From Acinetobacter sp. WCHA55 (GTDB taxonomy: Bacteria; Pseudomonadota; Gammaproteobacteria; Pseudomonadales; Moraxellaceae), in contig NZ_CP032286.1 in NCBI RefSeq assembly GCF_002165305.2, forward strand, positions 1 through 64,000: 64,000 bases of DNA. Reading direction: 5' to 3'. The notes below the pieces were generated by a model. The model did not search any database. It had not been told where the DNA came from and saw only the letters and a program-made list of their open reading frames with translations. How positions within the stretch are numbered: position 1 is the stretch's first letter; each line of letters begins with the position of its first letter. This document shows, one piece after another, positions 19,892 through 32,321 of the stretch. A program made the position numbers and the translations under genes.

Positions 19892-20464
19892 TCAGTCTGA
19901 TGTGCGATAACGATTTCCTCGATCTTGACGCGAGTTATCCCAACCTTTGTTTTGATCGCGGCGTTGATCATCGGGACGTTGCTTACGATCGTTATTGGAT
20001 TGTTTACGTCGATCTTCAGTCCGTTGACGCTCTTGCTCACGACGTTGGCGTTCGGCATTTTGTCGTTGTTGACGTTCAGTATCATAACGCTTACGTTCTT
20101 GATTTAATCGCTCTTGCTCACGCTTTTTCTGTTGCCAGTCTTGATGACGTTGATTGGCAACCCGTTGACGCTCAGCTTCAATGCGTTGTCGTTCTTGTTC
20201 GCGGTTCTGGCGTTCCCATTCAGCATATTTTTGGCGGTTTCGGTCTGCCTCGTGACGTTCACGTTCGATGCGGTTTTGTCGTTGTTGATATTCCCAACGT
20301 TGGCGGTCTCGTTCACGTTCATAGCGGTCATGCTGGTCGTGGCGCCGATCATCATAATCATAGCGGTGGTCGTAGCGTCCGTCATAATAGCTATCCTCAG
20401 GAAAAGCCACACAACCAACAAACAAGGTGCTGATGAGCGAGAGGAATATTATTTTTTTAGTCAT
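19892..20464 (-). CDS. Arg/Gln/Glu-rich repetitive lipoprotein
   Basis: This 190-aa precursor has a lipoprotein signal (MTKKIIFLSLISTLFVGC, lipobox FVGC). A Tyr/Asp/Arg segment follows (YYDGRYDHRYDYDDRR), then about 130 residues almost entirely of Arg, Gln, Glu, Asn and Lys in short ER/RQ-type repeats, ending in an Arg/Asp tail. It is predicted to be a long charged helix or disordered rod, with no enzyme motif. The start at 20464 has AAGGAG 7 nt upstream; the open frame to 20500 lacks one. A long open frame on the opposite strand is a by-product of the repetitive codons. Function unknown; an envelope or peptidoglycan-spanning role is possible. Confidence 0.82.
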   Translation of the reverse strand: MTKKIIFLSLISTLFVGCVAFPEDSYYDGRYDHRYDYDDRRHDQHDRYERERDRQRWEYQQRQNRIERERHEADRNRQKYAEWERQNREQERQRIEAERQRVANQRHQDWQQKKREQERLNQERKRYDTERQQRQNAERQRREQERQRTEDRRKQSNNDRKQRPDDQRRDQNKGWDNSRQDRGNRYRTSD

Positions 20465-20662
20465 GACAGGTCTCCTTAATAAAACGGAGTAGCAAAACAC
20501 TCCTAAATCAGCATAAAAATTGTCAATGACAAGCTCTTAAAAGAAGATTAGCGTATAGGGCGTATTGCTATGTATCTTGATGTGAAGACTTATATAAGAG
20601 AATGGTCACGTAAGTGCTGATCATGTAGAGAATATGAAGAACGATAAAAGGATATTATTGAC

Positions 20663-21736
20663 ATGGGCGTTTTGAATCAAACTTTACAACAATGGATGGA
20701 ACAAGGCCAAGGCAGTACCGCTCGGGTGATTGATCACTTACCGACGCTAGCACAAGAAGGCCTAGTTAAAGCACTGGGTTATCCTTACCAGTTTGAACAA
20801 TTAGACCCCTTTATTAAATGCTTAATGGCGGCCCAATATAAGCAGGGCAAATCGGGCTTTATTTTTGAAGATTACCATCGTTCGCGTAAATTGTTTGATC
20901 ATCAAATTCAAATTTTGACCACGAAATCCAGTACTGTAAAACAAGTGGAAGATTTACGTCTACCTTTACAAAGTGGAACTGTATTTGCGCGGCATTATCA
21001 TCCTGCACCAAACAAGAAACTTCCGATGCTGGTGTTTTATCATGGCGGTGGCTTTGTAGTCGGCAGCCTCGATAGCCATGATGAAGTCTGTCGTTTACTG
21101 GCAATCCATGCCAAAGTGCAGGTGCTCAGTATTGATTATCCTTTAGCTCCTGAAGCTAGTCCGCAACTATTGATTCAATCTTGTGAAGACGCTTTAGCTT
21201 GGGTGTATCAAAACCGACGTCAACTTAAAATTTTGAAAAACCGAATTGCGGTGGCTGGCGATAGTGCAGGTGGTAATATCTGTGCGGTGCTGGCGCAGCG
21301 AACTGCTGCAAAAGCTTATGCGCCAAGTGCACAACTATTAATTTATCCTGTGGTCGATTTCAAAAGTCGCCATCCATCATTCTTTGCATATAAAGAAGGA
21401 CTGACCCTAACGGAGCAAGATGTTGATAGGGTGACATCAGTGTATGCTGAACAACATCAGGTGGCTTTAGATGACCCGCTAGTTTCTCCTACCTATGGAG
21501 TGCTAAAAGGTTTGGCTCCTGCCTATGTCATTACAGCGGGTCATGATTTATTGCATGATGAAGGTGAAATTTATGCCATCAAATTAAAGCAGCAGGGTAA
21601 TAAGGTTTATTATCAGAATTATCTAGATCAACCCCATGGGTTTGTGAACTTCACCATCATTTCTCGTCGAGCAAAAAAAATCACCATAGAAATGGCAAAG
21701 GATTTTAGAAAATTTTGGGATAAGAATGCCAAATAA
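20663..21736 (+). CDS. Alpha/beta hydrolase, hormone-sensitive-lipase family esterase
   Basis: This 357-aa cytoplasmic esterase/lipase has the oxyanion-hole motif HGGGF at residues 127-131 and the nucleophile elbow GDSAGG with Ser201. The acid lies in the TAGHDLLHDEG region near residue 297 and the histidine in PHGFVNF near the C-terminus. This is the HSL (family IV) layout, acting on short- to medium-chain esters; the physiological substrate is unknown. The N-terminal ~80 residues form the usual cap. The ribosome binding site AAAGGA is upstream of the ATG. It is monocistronic and convergent with the next gene across a shared terminator. Confidence 0.9.
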   Translation: MGVLNQTLQQWMEQGQGSTARVIDHLPTLAQEGLVKALGYPYQFEQLDPFIKCLMAAQYKQGKSGFIFEDYHRSRKLFDHQIQILTTKSSTVKQVEDLRLPLQSGTVFARHYHPAPNKKLPMLVFYHGGGFVVGSLDSHDEVCRLLAIHAKVQVLSIDYPLAPEASPQLLIQSCEDALAWVYQNRRQLKILKNRIAVAGDSAGGNICAVLAQRTAAKAYAPSAQLLIYPVVDFKSRHPSFFAYKEGLTLTEQDVDRVTSVYAEQHQVALDDPLVSPTYGVLKGLAPAYVITAGHDLLHDEGEIYAIKLKQQGNKVYYQNYLDQPHGFVNFTIISRRAKKITIEMAKDFRKFWDKNAK

Positions 21737-21752
21737 AAAAGCATGAATTTTC

Positions 21753-21784
21753 AAAAGAATGTTTCACGTGGAACATTCTTTTTT
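21753..21784. terminator. Bidirectional terminator that contains a parS-like site
   Basis: A near-perfect 30-bp palindrome with arms AAAAGAATGTTTCAC and GTGGAACATTCTTTT is flanked by T-runs. It lies between the convergent esterase and ADC-like genes and overlaps the latter's stop codon. The centre of the palindrome is the parS-like sequence listed next. Confidence 0.82.
21760..21775. other. parS-like centromere site in a terminator
   Basis: TGTTTCACGTGGAACA differs at one position from the consensus 16-mer TGTTTCACGTGAAACA bound by chromosomal ParB. It is about 22 kb from dnaA, within the usual parS zone. With the recF copy at 3061 it makes two sites in this window. Confidence 0.78.
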
Positions 21785-22452
21785 TATTTAGAGCGGATTT
21801 TGGCTTCTGGAAAAATGAGCTGAAAGCTCGGGACATAAAAACTTTGTAGAGCCTTGGCTTGTCCAAAGTCTGGAAAGAGGGTGGTATTGTTTTGCCATTC
21901 AAATATTTTCAGTTTCATTAGCTTTGCGCGAAACTGTGGAGAAAACTCATAACGTTGACCTTGCCATGCTTGCTGTATTTTGAGCATGGAGCGGGGAATG
22001 TGATGACTATTAATATAAAACGGATGTGCCTTTTTACATTGGGTGAGTGTTAAACACAGAGTTTGGTTTTGAGTACTGAGTTGGCATTGTGTTGTTTCAT
22101 TCTGCGTATACCAATCAAACTGAGCAAACTCTTTCGGAATACCCCAAAGCTGTTGACCATGTTCAACTGAAATCTGTGTAGATACATAAATTTTAGGAAT
22201 TGAACTTAACCGCCGTTTGCTCAGTAAAGGGTGGTCAAGTAAAAGCAGTTCGTCATAAGGGCCAACAGGGGATTGATGATAACGAACCAACATAACTTGA
22301 ACCACACGACCAATTGGGGAGGGTGCGATACGAAACGCTTTATATTGTCGGATAAATTGCGGACTGATCCAATAATTCAAAATAAAGGCTTCACCTTGTA
22401 AGTGCCAAGGTGGAAATTGATTCAATTGGGATAGGGTTAAAGCTTCATTCAT
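21784..22452 (-). CDS. Acetoacetate decarboxylase-like protein
   Basis: This 222-aa cytoplasmic protein carries family features: SPVGPYDELL at residues 61-70, then IYVSTQ and WGIPKEFAQF. Lys107 in the last motif is where acetoacetate decarboxylase has its Schiff-base lysine (the usual PKK is PKE here, so the pKa-tuning second lysine is missing). Family members of this size include decarboxylases and many of unknown activity, and I would not assign a substrate. The ATG at 22452 has a weak GAG binding site. It is divergent from the cyclophilin gene and convergent with the esterase. Confidence 0.72.
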   Translation of the reverse strand: MNEALTLSQLNQFPPWHLQGEAFILNYWISPQFIRQYKAFRIAPSPIGRVVQVMLVRYHQSPVGPYDELLLLDHPLLSKRRLSSIPKIYVSTQISVEHGQQLWGIPKEFAQFDWYTQNETTQCQLSTQNQTLCLTLTQCKKAHPFYINSHHIPRSMLKIQQAWQGQRYEFSPQFRAKLMKLKIFEWQNNTTLFPDFGQAKALQSFYVPSFQLIFPEAKIRSK

Positions 22453-22548
22453 CGTTATTCTCGTTTTCTTAGAAGAAGTAGTGTTTTATTTATACTGAAC
22501 GATTAATATACCGAAATCTAATAACATCTGAATGCTGTGAGTAACGAA

Positions 22549-23118
22549 ATGTTAAAGAAGAGTTTAGTTGCAGTGGCGGCTACTTATATGAGTATGGCGG
22601 TCATGGCAAATAACACGATTGTTGAAATGAAAACATCAATGGGCAACATCGAAATTGAACTGTTTAATGATAAAGCACCAATCTCAGCAAAAAACTTTGA
22701 AGACTACACGAAAGCTAAGTTTTATAACGGCACGATCTTTCATCGAGTCATTCCAGGTTTCATGGTGCAAGGTGGGGGCATGACTGCTGACCTTGTGGAA
22801 AAGCCAACACGACCAGCCATTCAAAATGAATCAAGCAATGGTCTATCGAATAAACGTGGCACTTTGGCGATGGCACGAACCAACCTACCGCATTCTGCAA
22901 CTAGTCAGTTCTTTATTAATGTGGTGGATAATAACTTTCTAGATAGAAGTACCAATAACGCAGGTTATGCGGTTTTTGGTCAGGTCACTAAAGGTATGGA
23001 TGTGGTGGATAAGATCACTAAAGTACCGACAGGACGTGCAGGGCCACATCAAGATGTACCGAAACAACCCATTAAAATTCTCAGTGTGAATATTAAAGCA
23101 GCAACAGTGCAAAAGTAA
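22549..23118 (+). CDS. ppiA: Periplasmic peptidyl-prolyl cis-trans isomerase (cyclophilin)
   Basis: This 189-aa protein has a signal peptide (cleavage near VMA-N) and a complete bacterial cyclophilin domain: [13 protein letters not shown], the [19 protein letters not shown] block and YAVFGQV. It should catalyse proline isomerisation during folding of exported proteins. The start is placed at ATG 22549, which gives a clean signal peptide; an in-frame GTG at 22537 has no ribosome binding site. It is single, between a divergent gene and the rRNA operon. The symbol is by function and location. Confidence 0.9.
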   Translation: MLKKSLVAVAATYMSMAVMANNTIVEMKTSMGNIEIELFNDKAPISAKNFEDYTKAKFYNGTIFHRVIPGFMVQGGGMTADLVEKPTRPAIQNESSNGLSNKRGTLAMARTNLPHSATSQFFINVVDNNFLDRSTNNAGYAVFGQVTKGMDVVDKITKVPTGRAGPHQDVPKQPIKILSVNIKAATVQK

Positions 23119-23129
23119 TGAAAAAAGAG

Positions 23130-23165
23130 AGCAGAAATATTAAATCTATATTTCTGCTTTAAAAT
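23130..23165 (+). terminator. Intrinsic terminator after ppiA
   Basis: The perfect 11-bp stem AGCAGAAATAT/ATATTTCTGCT with a 7-nt loop is followed by a short, interrupted T-tract (TTAAAATT). Confidence 0.75.
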
Positions 23166-23252
23166 TATGGGGTTAAATGTATGTTTGTATGTTTTTGAAC
23201 CTTTTTAGTGCATAAAAATACAACACCCGATAAAACAACCAGTTAAAAGCAC

Positions 23253-23280
23253 TTGCAAAGCTTTAGAAATGGTCTAGAAT
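23253..23280 (+). promoter_or_regulatory. rrn promoter
   Basis: The -35 TTGCAA and -10 TAGAAT are spaced 16 bp and followed by GCACCCC, the GC-rich discriminator typical of stringently controlled rRNA promoters. AT-rich sequence precedes it (possible UP element). The transcript leader to 16S would be about 260 nt. Confidence 0.8.
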
Positions 23281-23396
23281 GCACCCCATACCGACGAGAT
23301 AGACAGAAACGAACGAAGCACGAAGTGCTGAGTTGTTGAGTATATTGAGTCCAGCTTCTATCACTGACGAGGTAATAGAAAGATCATTAAGAGATT

Positions 23397-23430
23397 ATGA
23401 AGAACAACTTGTGTGGATTTTTACTGATTG
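23397..23430 (+). other. 16S processing stem, 5' arm
   Basis: This arm is complementary to 25097-25130 downstream of 16S over about 33 nt with a few mismatches. Such a stem brackets 16S pre-rRNA and is cut by RNase III. Confidence 0.75.
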
Positions 23431-23545
23431 ATCGATCGAAAATATTTCATTGATTGAATGGTAGAAATTACTCGAAGTTTATTTGAGAAATTAATGTCAG
23501 AAAATTGATGAGCCAAGATTTGTAGCCATAAGCTACTAATGATTT

Positions 23546-25083
<1,538 letters not shown>

Positions 25084-25096
25084 ACGAAAGATTGAC

Positions 25097-25130
25097 GATT
25101 GGTAAGAATCCACAACAAGTTGTTCTTCAT
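25097..25130 (+). other. 16S processing stem, 3' arm
   Basis: This arm pairs with 23397-23430 across the 16S gene to form the RNase III stem. Confidence 0.75.
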
Positions 25131-25144
25131 GACGATGTATCTGA

Positions 25145-25221
<77 letters not shown>

Positions 25222-25289
25222 AATCTGACTAACCGGTATTATTAAATGCTGAATACAGAAAAACAGAAACATTGACTTATTGATAAGCT

Positions 25290-25365
25290 GGGGACTTAGC
25301 TTAGTTGGTAGAGCGCCTGCTTTGCACGCAGGAGGTCAGGAGTTCGACTCTCCTAGTCTCCACCA
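25290..25365 (+). tRNA. alaT: tRNA-Ala (TGC)
   Basis: This 76-nt cloverleaf has acceptor arms GGGGACT/AGTCTCC, an encoded CCA and anticodon TGC at 25323-25325. The Ile-Ala pair in the spacer is the standard rrn arrangement. Confidence 0.97.
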
Positions 25366-25714
25366 TAGATTATAGAATTTAGTAAGTTAAAGCTTATTAA
25401 CTTCTGTGATTTATCACAGTTTCCTGACCTGACGAAGGCTGGAAAAATCATTAACAGAATATATTTGAGTTGAAATAATTTGTTCATACTCGTTTTAAAG
25501 ATCGACATTAACAGTGATTTATTACTGATTGATGAAGGTTGGAGAAATGAGTTACTAGCGAAATTAACTGAATCAAGCGTTTTGGTATGTGAATTGAATT
25601 GAAGCTGTACAGTGTTTAAGTACACAGAGCAACAAACTGTAAGGAAGTGATGAGGAATCATCATAGACTGTCTTAATCCTACTTGTAGGGATTAACGACT
25701 GTTTGGGGTTGTAT
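25366..25714 (+). other. Spacer between tRNA-Ala and 23S
   Basis: This is transcribed spacer with no gene. Its last 23 nt (from 25698) pair with 28599-28622 after the 23S to form the second RNase III processing stem. Confidence 0.7.
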
Positions 25715-28608
<2,894 letters not shown>

Positions 28609-28807
28609 ACAACACCCAAACAGTTGGTGTTGTGGTTCAAATCACTGCAAACAACTTGATTTAGTTATAAAGCTAAGTAGAATGTGCAAATTAAATTAAC
28701 TCAGATGTTCTGTTATGAACGATGTTCAAAGCACTGCTTTGAACGAGTGCAAGATTTGGTAGAAAGCGAGGCAATCATAAGACCTAGCGAGTATCCATAA
28801 ACAGTTG

Positions 28808-28922
28808 TGCTGGCGACAATAGCAAGAGTGAACCACCTGATCCCTTCCCGAACTCAGAAGTGAAACCTCTTAGCGCTGATGGTAGTGTGGAGTTATCCAT
28901 GTGAGAGTAAGTCATCGCCAGC
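28808..28922 (+). rRNA. rrf: 5S ribosomal RNA
   Basis: This RNA is about 115 nt. The terminal helix TGCTGGCGA/TCGCCAGC is intact, and the CCGAACTCAGAAGTGAAAC core is diagnostic. It is the last gene of the rrn operon, 199 bp after the 23S end. Confidence 0.95.
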
Positions 28923-28932
28923 TCATTAATTC

Positions 28933-28969
28933 AAAAACCCCCTCCGCTTAATGCAGAGGGGGTTTTTTT
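28933..28969 (+). terminator. Terminator of the rrn operon
   Basis: The GC-rich stem CCCCCTC/GAGGGGG, extended by A-T pairs, is followed by seven T residues and lies 10 bp after 5S. Confidence 0.95.
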
Positions 28970-29298
28970 ATCATGAAATGATTCAATAAAGAAAAAGTGA
29001 AATTTTAAGAGGGAAAAATAACTACAAAAAAGAGAAAAGCCTAGAATGCGCCGATAATTTATACAAAAATAGATTTATATAAATTAAAATTATGTGAAAC
29101 ATCTATCATTTATCAAAGAATCCAAAGAAGTGCAAATCGATTTGCATTATTTTTATACAACTTTAGTCTAGTTTTCTCAAAAAAAGCCGTTTCAATTGTT
29201 TTATTTATAGACAAAAACTGAATTATGATTCATTTTATGTAAAAGTGAATTTGGATTCACTTTTTATAATAAAGCTCACAATTGGAGGTGAGGGAAAA
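28970..29298 (+). promoter_or_regulatory. Regulatory region of the MFS transporter gene
   Basis: This region holds no gene. It contains a perfect 16-bp palindrome, TGCAAATCGATTTGCA (29131-29146), and two copies of TGAAT-N4-ATTCA (29219-29232 and 29246-29259) spaced 27 bp centre to centre. The second copy extends to a 10-bp stem, AAAAGTGAAT/ATTCACTTTT, with a T-run after it. These look like operator sites for a dimeric regulator. The regulator gene is not in view. Confidence 0.5.
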
Positions 29299-30657
29299 AT
29301 GACAGCGACAACAATGAATGTAAATGCTGTAATCGATCAGGCTAAGTTTAAGCCTTTTCATTTAACGGTTGTTTTGTGGTGCTTATTCGTCGTCTTGTTT
29401 GACGGCTATGATTTAGCAATTAACGGTGTGGCTTTACCGCTTTTAATGAAAGAGTGGGGTATGACGGCTGTTCAAGCGGGAATGCTAGCCAGTACGGCCT
29501 TAGCAGGCATGATGTTTGGTGCAATGCTATTTGGAATGTTGGCTGATAAAATTGGCCGTAAAAAAGTCATTATTATTTGTGTCACCTTGTTCAGTGGGTT
29601 CACTTTTGCGGGTGGCTTTGCATCAAACCCGACTGAATTCGGTATTTTACGCTTTATCGCGGGTCTTGGGATTGGTGGTGTATTACCGAATTTGGTCGCT
29701 TTAACTTCGGAATATGCGCCGCAGAAGTTTCGTAGTACCTTAGTGACCGCAATGTTTAGTGGCTATGCGATGGGTGGGATTATGGCAGCACTGCTAGGTG
29801 TTGCGTTTACACCAACCTTTGGCTGGAAGATCATGTTTTTCATTGCAGGTATTCCATTACTGTTTATTCCGATTTTATGGAAATTCTTACCAGAATCAGT
29901 CACTTTTTTAGTGAAAGACCAGCAAACAGAAAAGGCTCGCAGTATTATTCAACGTCTGGTACCTGAAGAGACTGTAACTTCAGATACGGTTCTAGTGCTG
30001 AACGAAGCTAAAGTCCCTGATGCATCTGTCGTTGCTTTGTTTAAAAATGGTCGTGGTATGGGTACAGTTCTATTTTGGTGCTGCTTTTTCATGTGCTTAT
30101 TGATGGTTTATGCCCTAGGCAGCTGGTTACCAAAACTGATGATGGCTGCGGGTTATTCGATGGGCAGCAGTTTAATGTTCCTTCTTTCTTTGAACATTGG
30201 CGCGGTGATTGGCACTGCAGGTGGTGGTGTGCTTGCAGATCGTTTCCACTTGAAACCTGTCATTATTAGCATGTTGACTGTCGGGGCATTTGCATTGGTG
30301 GGTTTAGGTTTTAATTCTCCACAACCTGTAATTTATTTATTGGTTGCACTTGCAGGAGCCGCTTCAATCGGTTGTAGTATTTTACTATATAGCTATGTGG
30401 CGCAATATTATCCATTGGCTGTTCGTTCAACGGGGTTGGGTTGGGCATCGGGGATTGGTCGTGTGGGGGCAATCGTGGGTCCAATCGTCATTGGGGTATT
30501 GTTGGGCATGGAATTACCACATAAGTTGAATTTTATTGCTGTGGCGATTCCTGCGGTACTTGCTGCGATAGCAGTTTCTTTTATCCGTTTAAATAGTGCT
30601 GAAGAAGCAGTTAAAACTCAGGTGAAAGTTTCGAGTTCAATCAAAGCATCTTCTTAA
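29299..30657 (+). CDS. MFS transporter, aromatic acid:H+ symporter (AAHS) type
   Basis: This 452-aa inner-membrane transporter has about 12 membrane helices. The first helix carries the DGYD motif (VLFDGYDLAINGVALP) typical of the AAHS group that takes up benzoate, 4-hydroxybenzoate, muconate and similar acids. The loop 2-3 signature GMLADKIGRKK is clear. The start at 29299 (MTATTMNVN) has GGAGG-type sequence upstream; a GTG at 29245 lies inside an operator-like repeat and is rejected. No catabolic genes are adjacent, so the substrate stays open. Palindromes upstream suggest repressor or activator control. Confidence 0.87.
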   Translation: MTATTMNVNAVIDQAKFKPFHLTVVLWCLFVVLFDGYDLAINGVALPLLMKEWGMTAVQAGMLASTALAGMMFGAMLFGMLADKIGRKKVIIICVTLFSGFTFAGGFASNPTEFGILRFIAGLGIGGVLPNLVALTSEYAPQKFRSTLVTAMFSGYAMGGIMAALLGVAFTPTFGWKIMFFIAGIPLLFIPILWKFLPESVTFLVKDQQTEKARSIIQRLVPEETVTSDTVLVLNEAKVPDASVVALFKNGRGMGTVLFWCCFFMCLLMVYALGSWLPKLMMAAGYSMGSSLMFLLSLNIGAVIGTAGGGVLADRFHLKPVIISMLTVGAFALVGLGFNSPQPVIYLLVALAGAASIGCSILLYSYVAQYYPLAVRSTGLGWASGIGRVGAIVGPIVIGVLLGMELPHKLNFIAVAIPAVLAAIAVSFIRLNSAEEAVKTQVKVSSSIKASS

Positions 30658-30668
30658 TCAAACCCTAA

Positions 30669-30704
30669 AAATAAAAGGCTCTCATTTTGAGGGCCTTTAT
30701 TTTT
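30669..30704 (+). terminator. Intrinsic terminator after the MFS gene
   Basis: The stem AAATAAAAGGC.CTC/GAG.GCCTTTATTTT with an ATTTT loop ends in a T-run, 11 bp after the stop. Confidence 0.88.
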
Positions 30705-30795
30705 GCAAAATCGGTATACCGCTGGGTGATATTTGGTTGTGTTTGAAAGAGAGTGCTATGCTAAAGGTAGCATTAAATAAGGCAGTATAATAACA

Positions 30796-31359
30796 ATGAT
30801 TAAGCAGCAGAAAGAACTCGAACCTGAGCAAACTGAACGTTTATTCAATACCTTAGAACAACGGTTTCAACAGCATACTGAACGTCATATGCAAGTTAGT
30901 TGGGCCTCTGTCCGAGAACAACTTTTGCAGTCTCCTGAAAAACTATATGCGTTACAACAAATGGAAATAAGTGGTGGTGAGCCCGATGTTGTCGCTTTAC
31001 CGAATACACAAGATGTGTATTTTTTTGATTGTTCAATTGAGTCCCCAAAAGGGCGACGGAGCATGTGTTATGACCGAGAGGCACTATTGAGTCGTAAAGA
31101 CCATCCGCCTGAAAATACAGTACTAGATTGGGTACAGGCTTATGACTTAAGCTTAATGACGGAAAAGCAGTATTATGCCTTACAGCAGATTTTTAATTTC
31201 GACTTGAAAACATCCAGTTGGGTTGAGACGCCAGCTGAATTACGTCAGCAAGGTGGGGCGATCTTTTGTGATCAGCGTTATGGTCGTACGTTTACCTATC
31301 ATAATGGCGCTGCTTCGTACTATTCGAGTCGAGGATTTCGGACTTATATTCAGCTTTAA
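30796..31359 (+). CDS. DUF4256 family protein
   Basis: This 187-aa cytoplasmic protein shows recognisable DUF4256 features: SGGEPDVVAL, VYFFDCSIESPKGRRS and MCYDREALLSRK, then TSSWVETPAELR and FCDQRYGRTFTYHNGA. Length is that of the family. Function is unknown. It is monocistronic, with a terminator behind the MFS gene before it and its own terminator after it. Confidence 0.85.
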   Translation: MIKQQKELEPEQTERLFNTLEQRFQQHTERHMQVSWASVREQLLQSPEKLYALQQMEISGGEPDVVALPNTQDVYFFDCSIESPKGRRSMCYDREALLSRKDHPPENTVLDWVQAYDLSLMTEKQYYALQQIFNFDLKTSSWVETPAELRQQGGAIFCDQRYGRTFTYHNGAASYYSSRGFRTYIQL

Positions 31360-31376
31360 TTGCGAAATAGAGATAA

Positions 31377-31409
31377 AAAGAAACCCCGACATCCTGTCGA
31401 GGTTTCTTT
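31377..31409 (+). terminator. Intrinsic terminator after the DUF4256 gene
   Basis: The stem AAAGAAACC.CGAC/GTCG.GGTTTCTTT has a 5-nt loop and a short T-rich tail. Confidence 0.85.
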
Positions 31410-32040
31410 GTATTTCAGTGCTTAGGTACAACTCCTGTCATATCTCACGTCCTGATGCTCAAACTGATTATTGTTGTTTTAAGTTTGGGAAACGTCCTGT
31501 TTCCTAATGATTTAAATATACATGGCGGTGGCTGTTGTTCATACAGCATTTTAACTACGTTATTTGTAAGCCTAAGCTGACAAATCCAAATAGCTTATAT
31601 AATTTTTGCTTACCGCTTTAAATCAGCATCTTTTAAGTAGCCTGCCAAATGCTGGATTGATCTACTGAAACTGTTGATGTTCTACGCAATGACTGGTTGT
31701 AGCAGTTTCTCTTTTAAATATAGAGCATCACTGGTACAGCGTAGTTGTAAATACGACTGCGCGATCAATACAGAACAAAATTAAAAGCCATATTCATGCA
31801 TGTGATGTTCATCAGAAACATGGTCAATATTCTGTGATGGAATGAATATTTGAATAAAATGTGAAAAGTAATGTTTTATACATACAATTTATGGCTTGAG
31901 CATCCCTTAGATTATTTTTTTTAGTAGGTTGAACATCGTTGAGGGATATTAAAATTTTATGTAGCGAAATAGGTGCAATAAATCATTCCAAAAAGTTTGT
32001 TAATTTATAACTAATTTTGTACAATAAATAAGCTGATTAA
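31410..32040. other. Gene-free region
   Basis: About 630 bp in which I find no coding sequence of convincing length on either strand, no tRNA and no repeat of a known mobile element. A small hairpin, GGAAAC-GTCCT-GTTTCC (31488-31504), is the only clear structure. The stretch could be decayed sequence or hold an unknown RNA. Confidence 0.5.
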
Positions 32041-32070
32041 TTGAACGGTTGAATCAGAACACATTATAAA
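32041..32070 (+). promoter_or_regulatory. Sigma-70-like promoter of the NSS transporter operon
   Basis: TTGAAC and TATAAA are spaced 18 bp. If used, the mRNA has an untranslated leader of about 245 nt before 32322. Confidence 0.45.
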
Positions 32071-32259
32071 AATGGAATATTTGAAGTAGAAATTACAGAA
32101 TATTTTTATAAAAGTGAGTATTGTTGAACCATATAAAAGGGAAGTTTAATCGACACACTTTAACCAAGGTTTTGTGAAAACTCCTCTGTTTGTCATTTAG
32201 AACCTTGCACCCAAAAGGTCGAAGCTAAATCAAACACTCAAGATTAATATTGTATGGCA

Positions 32260-32290
32260 CTTTTTACTTGCGAGATAAGCAAATAAAAAG
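32260..32290 (+). other. Leader hairpin before the NSS transporter
   Basis: The arms CTTTTTA(C)TTGC and GCAA(A)TAAAAAG form an 11-bp stem with one internal mismatch and a 7-nt loop. It is about 30 nt upstream of the start codon and could affect translation. No known riboswitch is recognised. Confidence 0.4.
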
Positions 32291-32321
32291 CAGTTAAAAA
32301 GTGTCTAGGTTTAGGTGTTTT

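Noticed and set aside
19900..20433. Open frame of 177 codons on the plus strand opposite the Arg-rich lipoprotein
   Set aside because: It arises because CGT/CAA/GAA-type codons lack stops on the opposite strand; it has no ribosome binding site and no sensible protein pattern.
29042..29053. TAGAAT followed by GCGCC after the rrn operon, resembling an rrn -10 and discriminator
   Set aside because: No -35 element at 15-18 bp upstream (the sequence there is AACTAC), so it is not a credible promoter.
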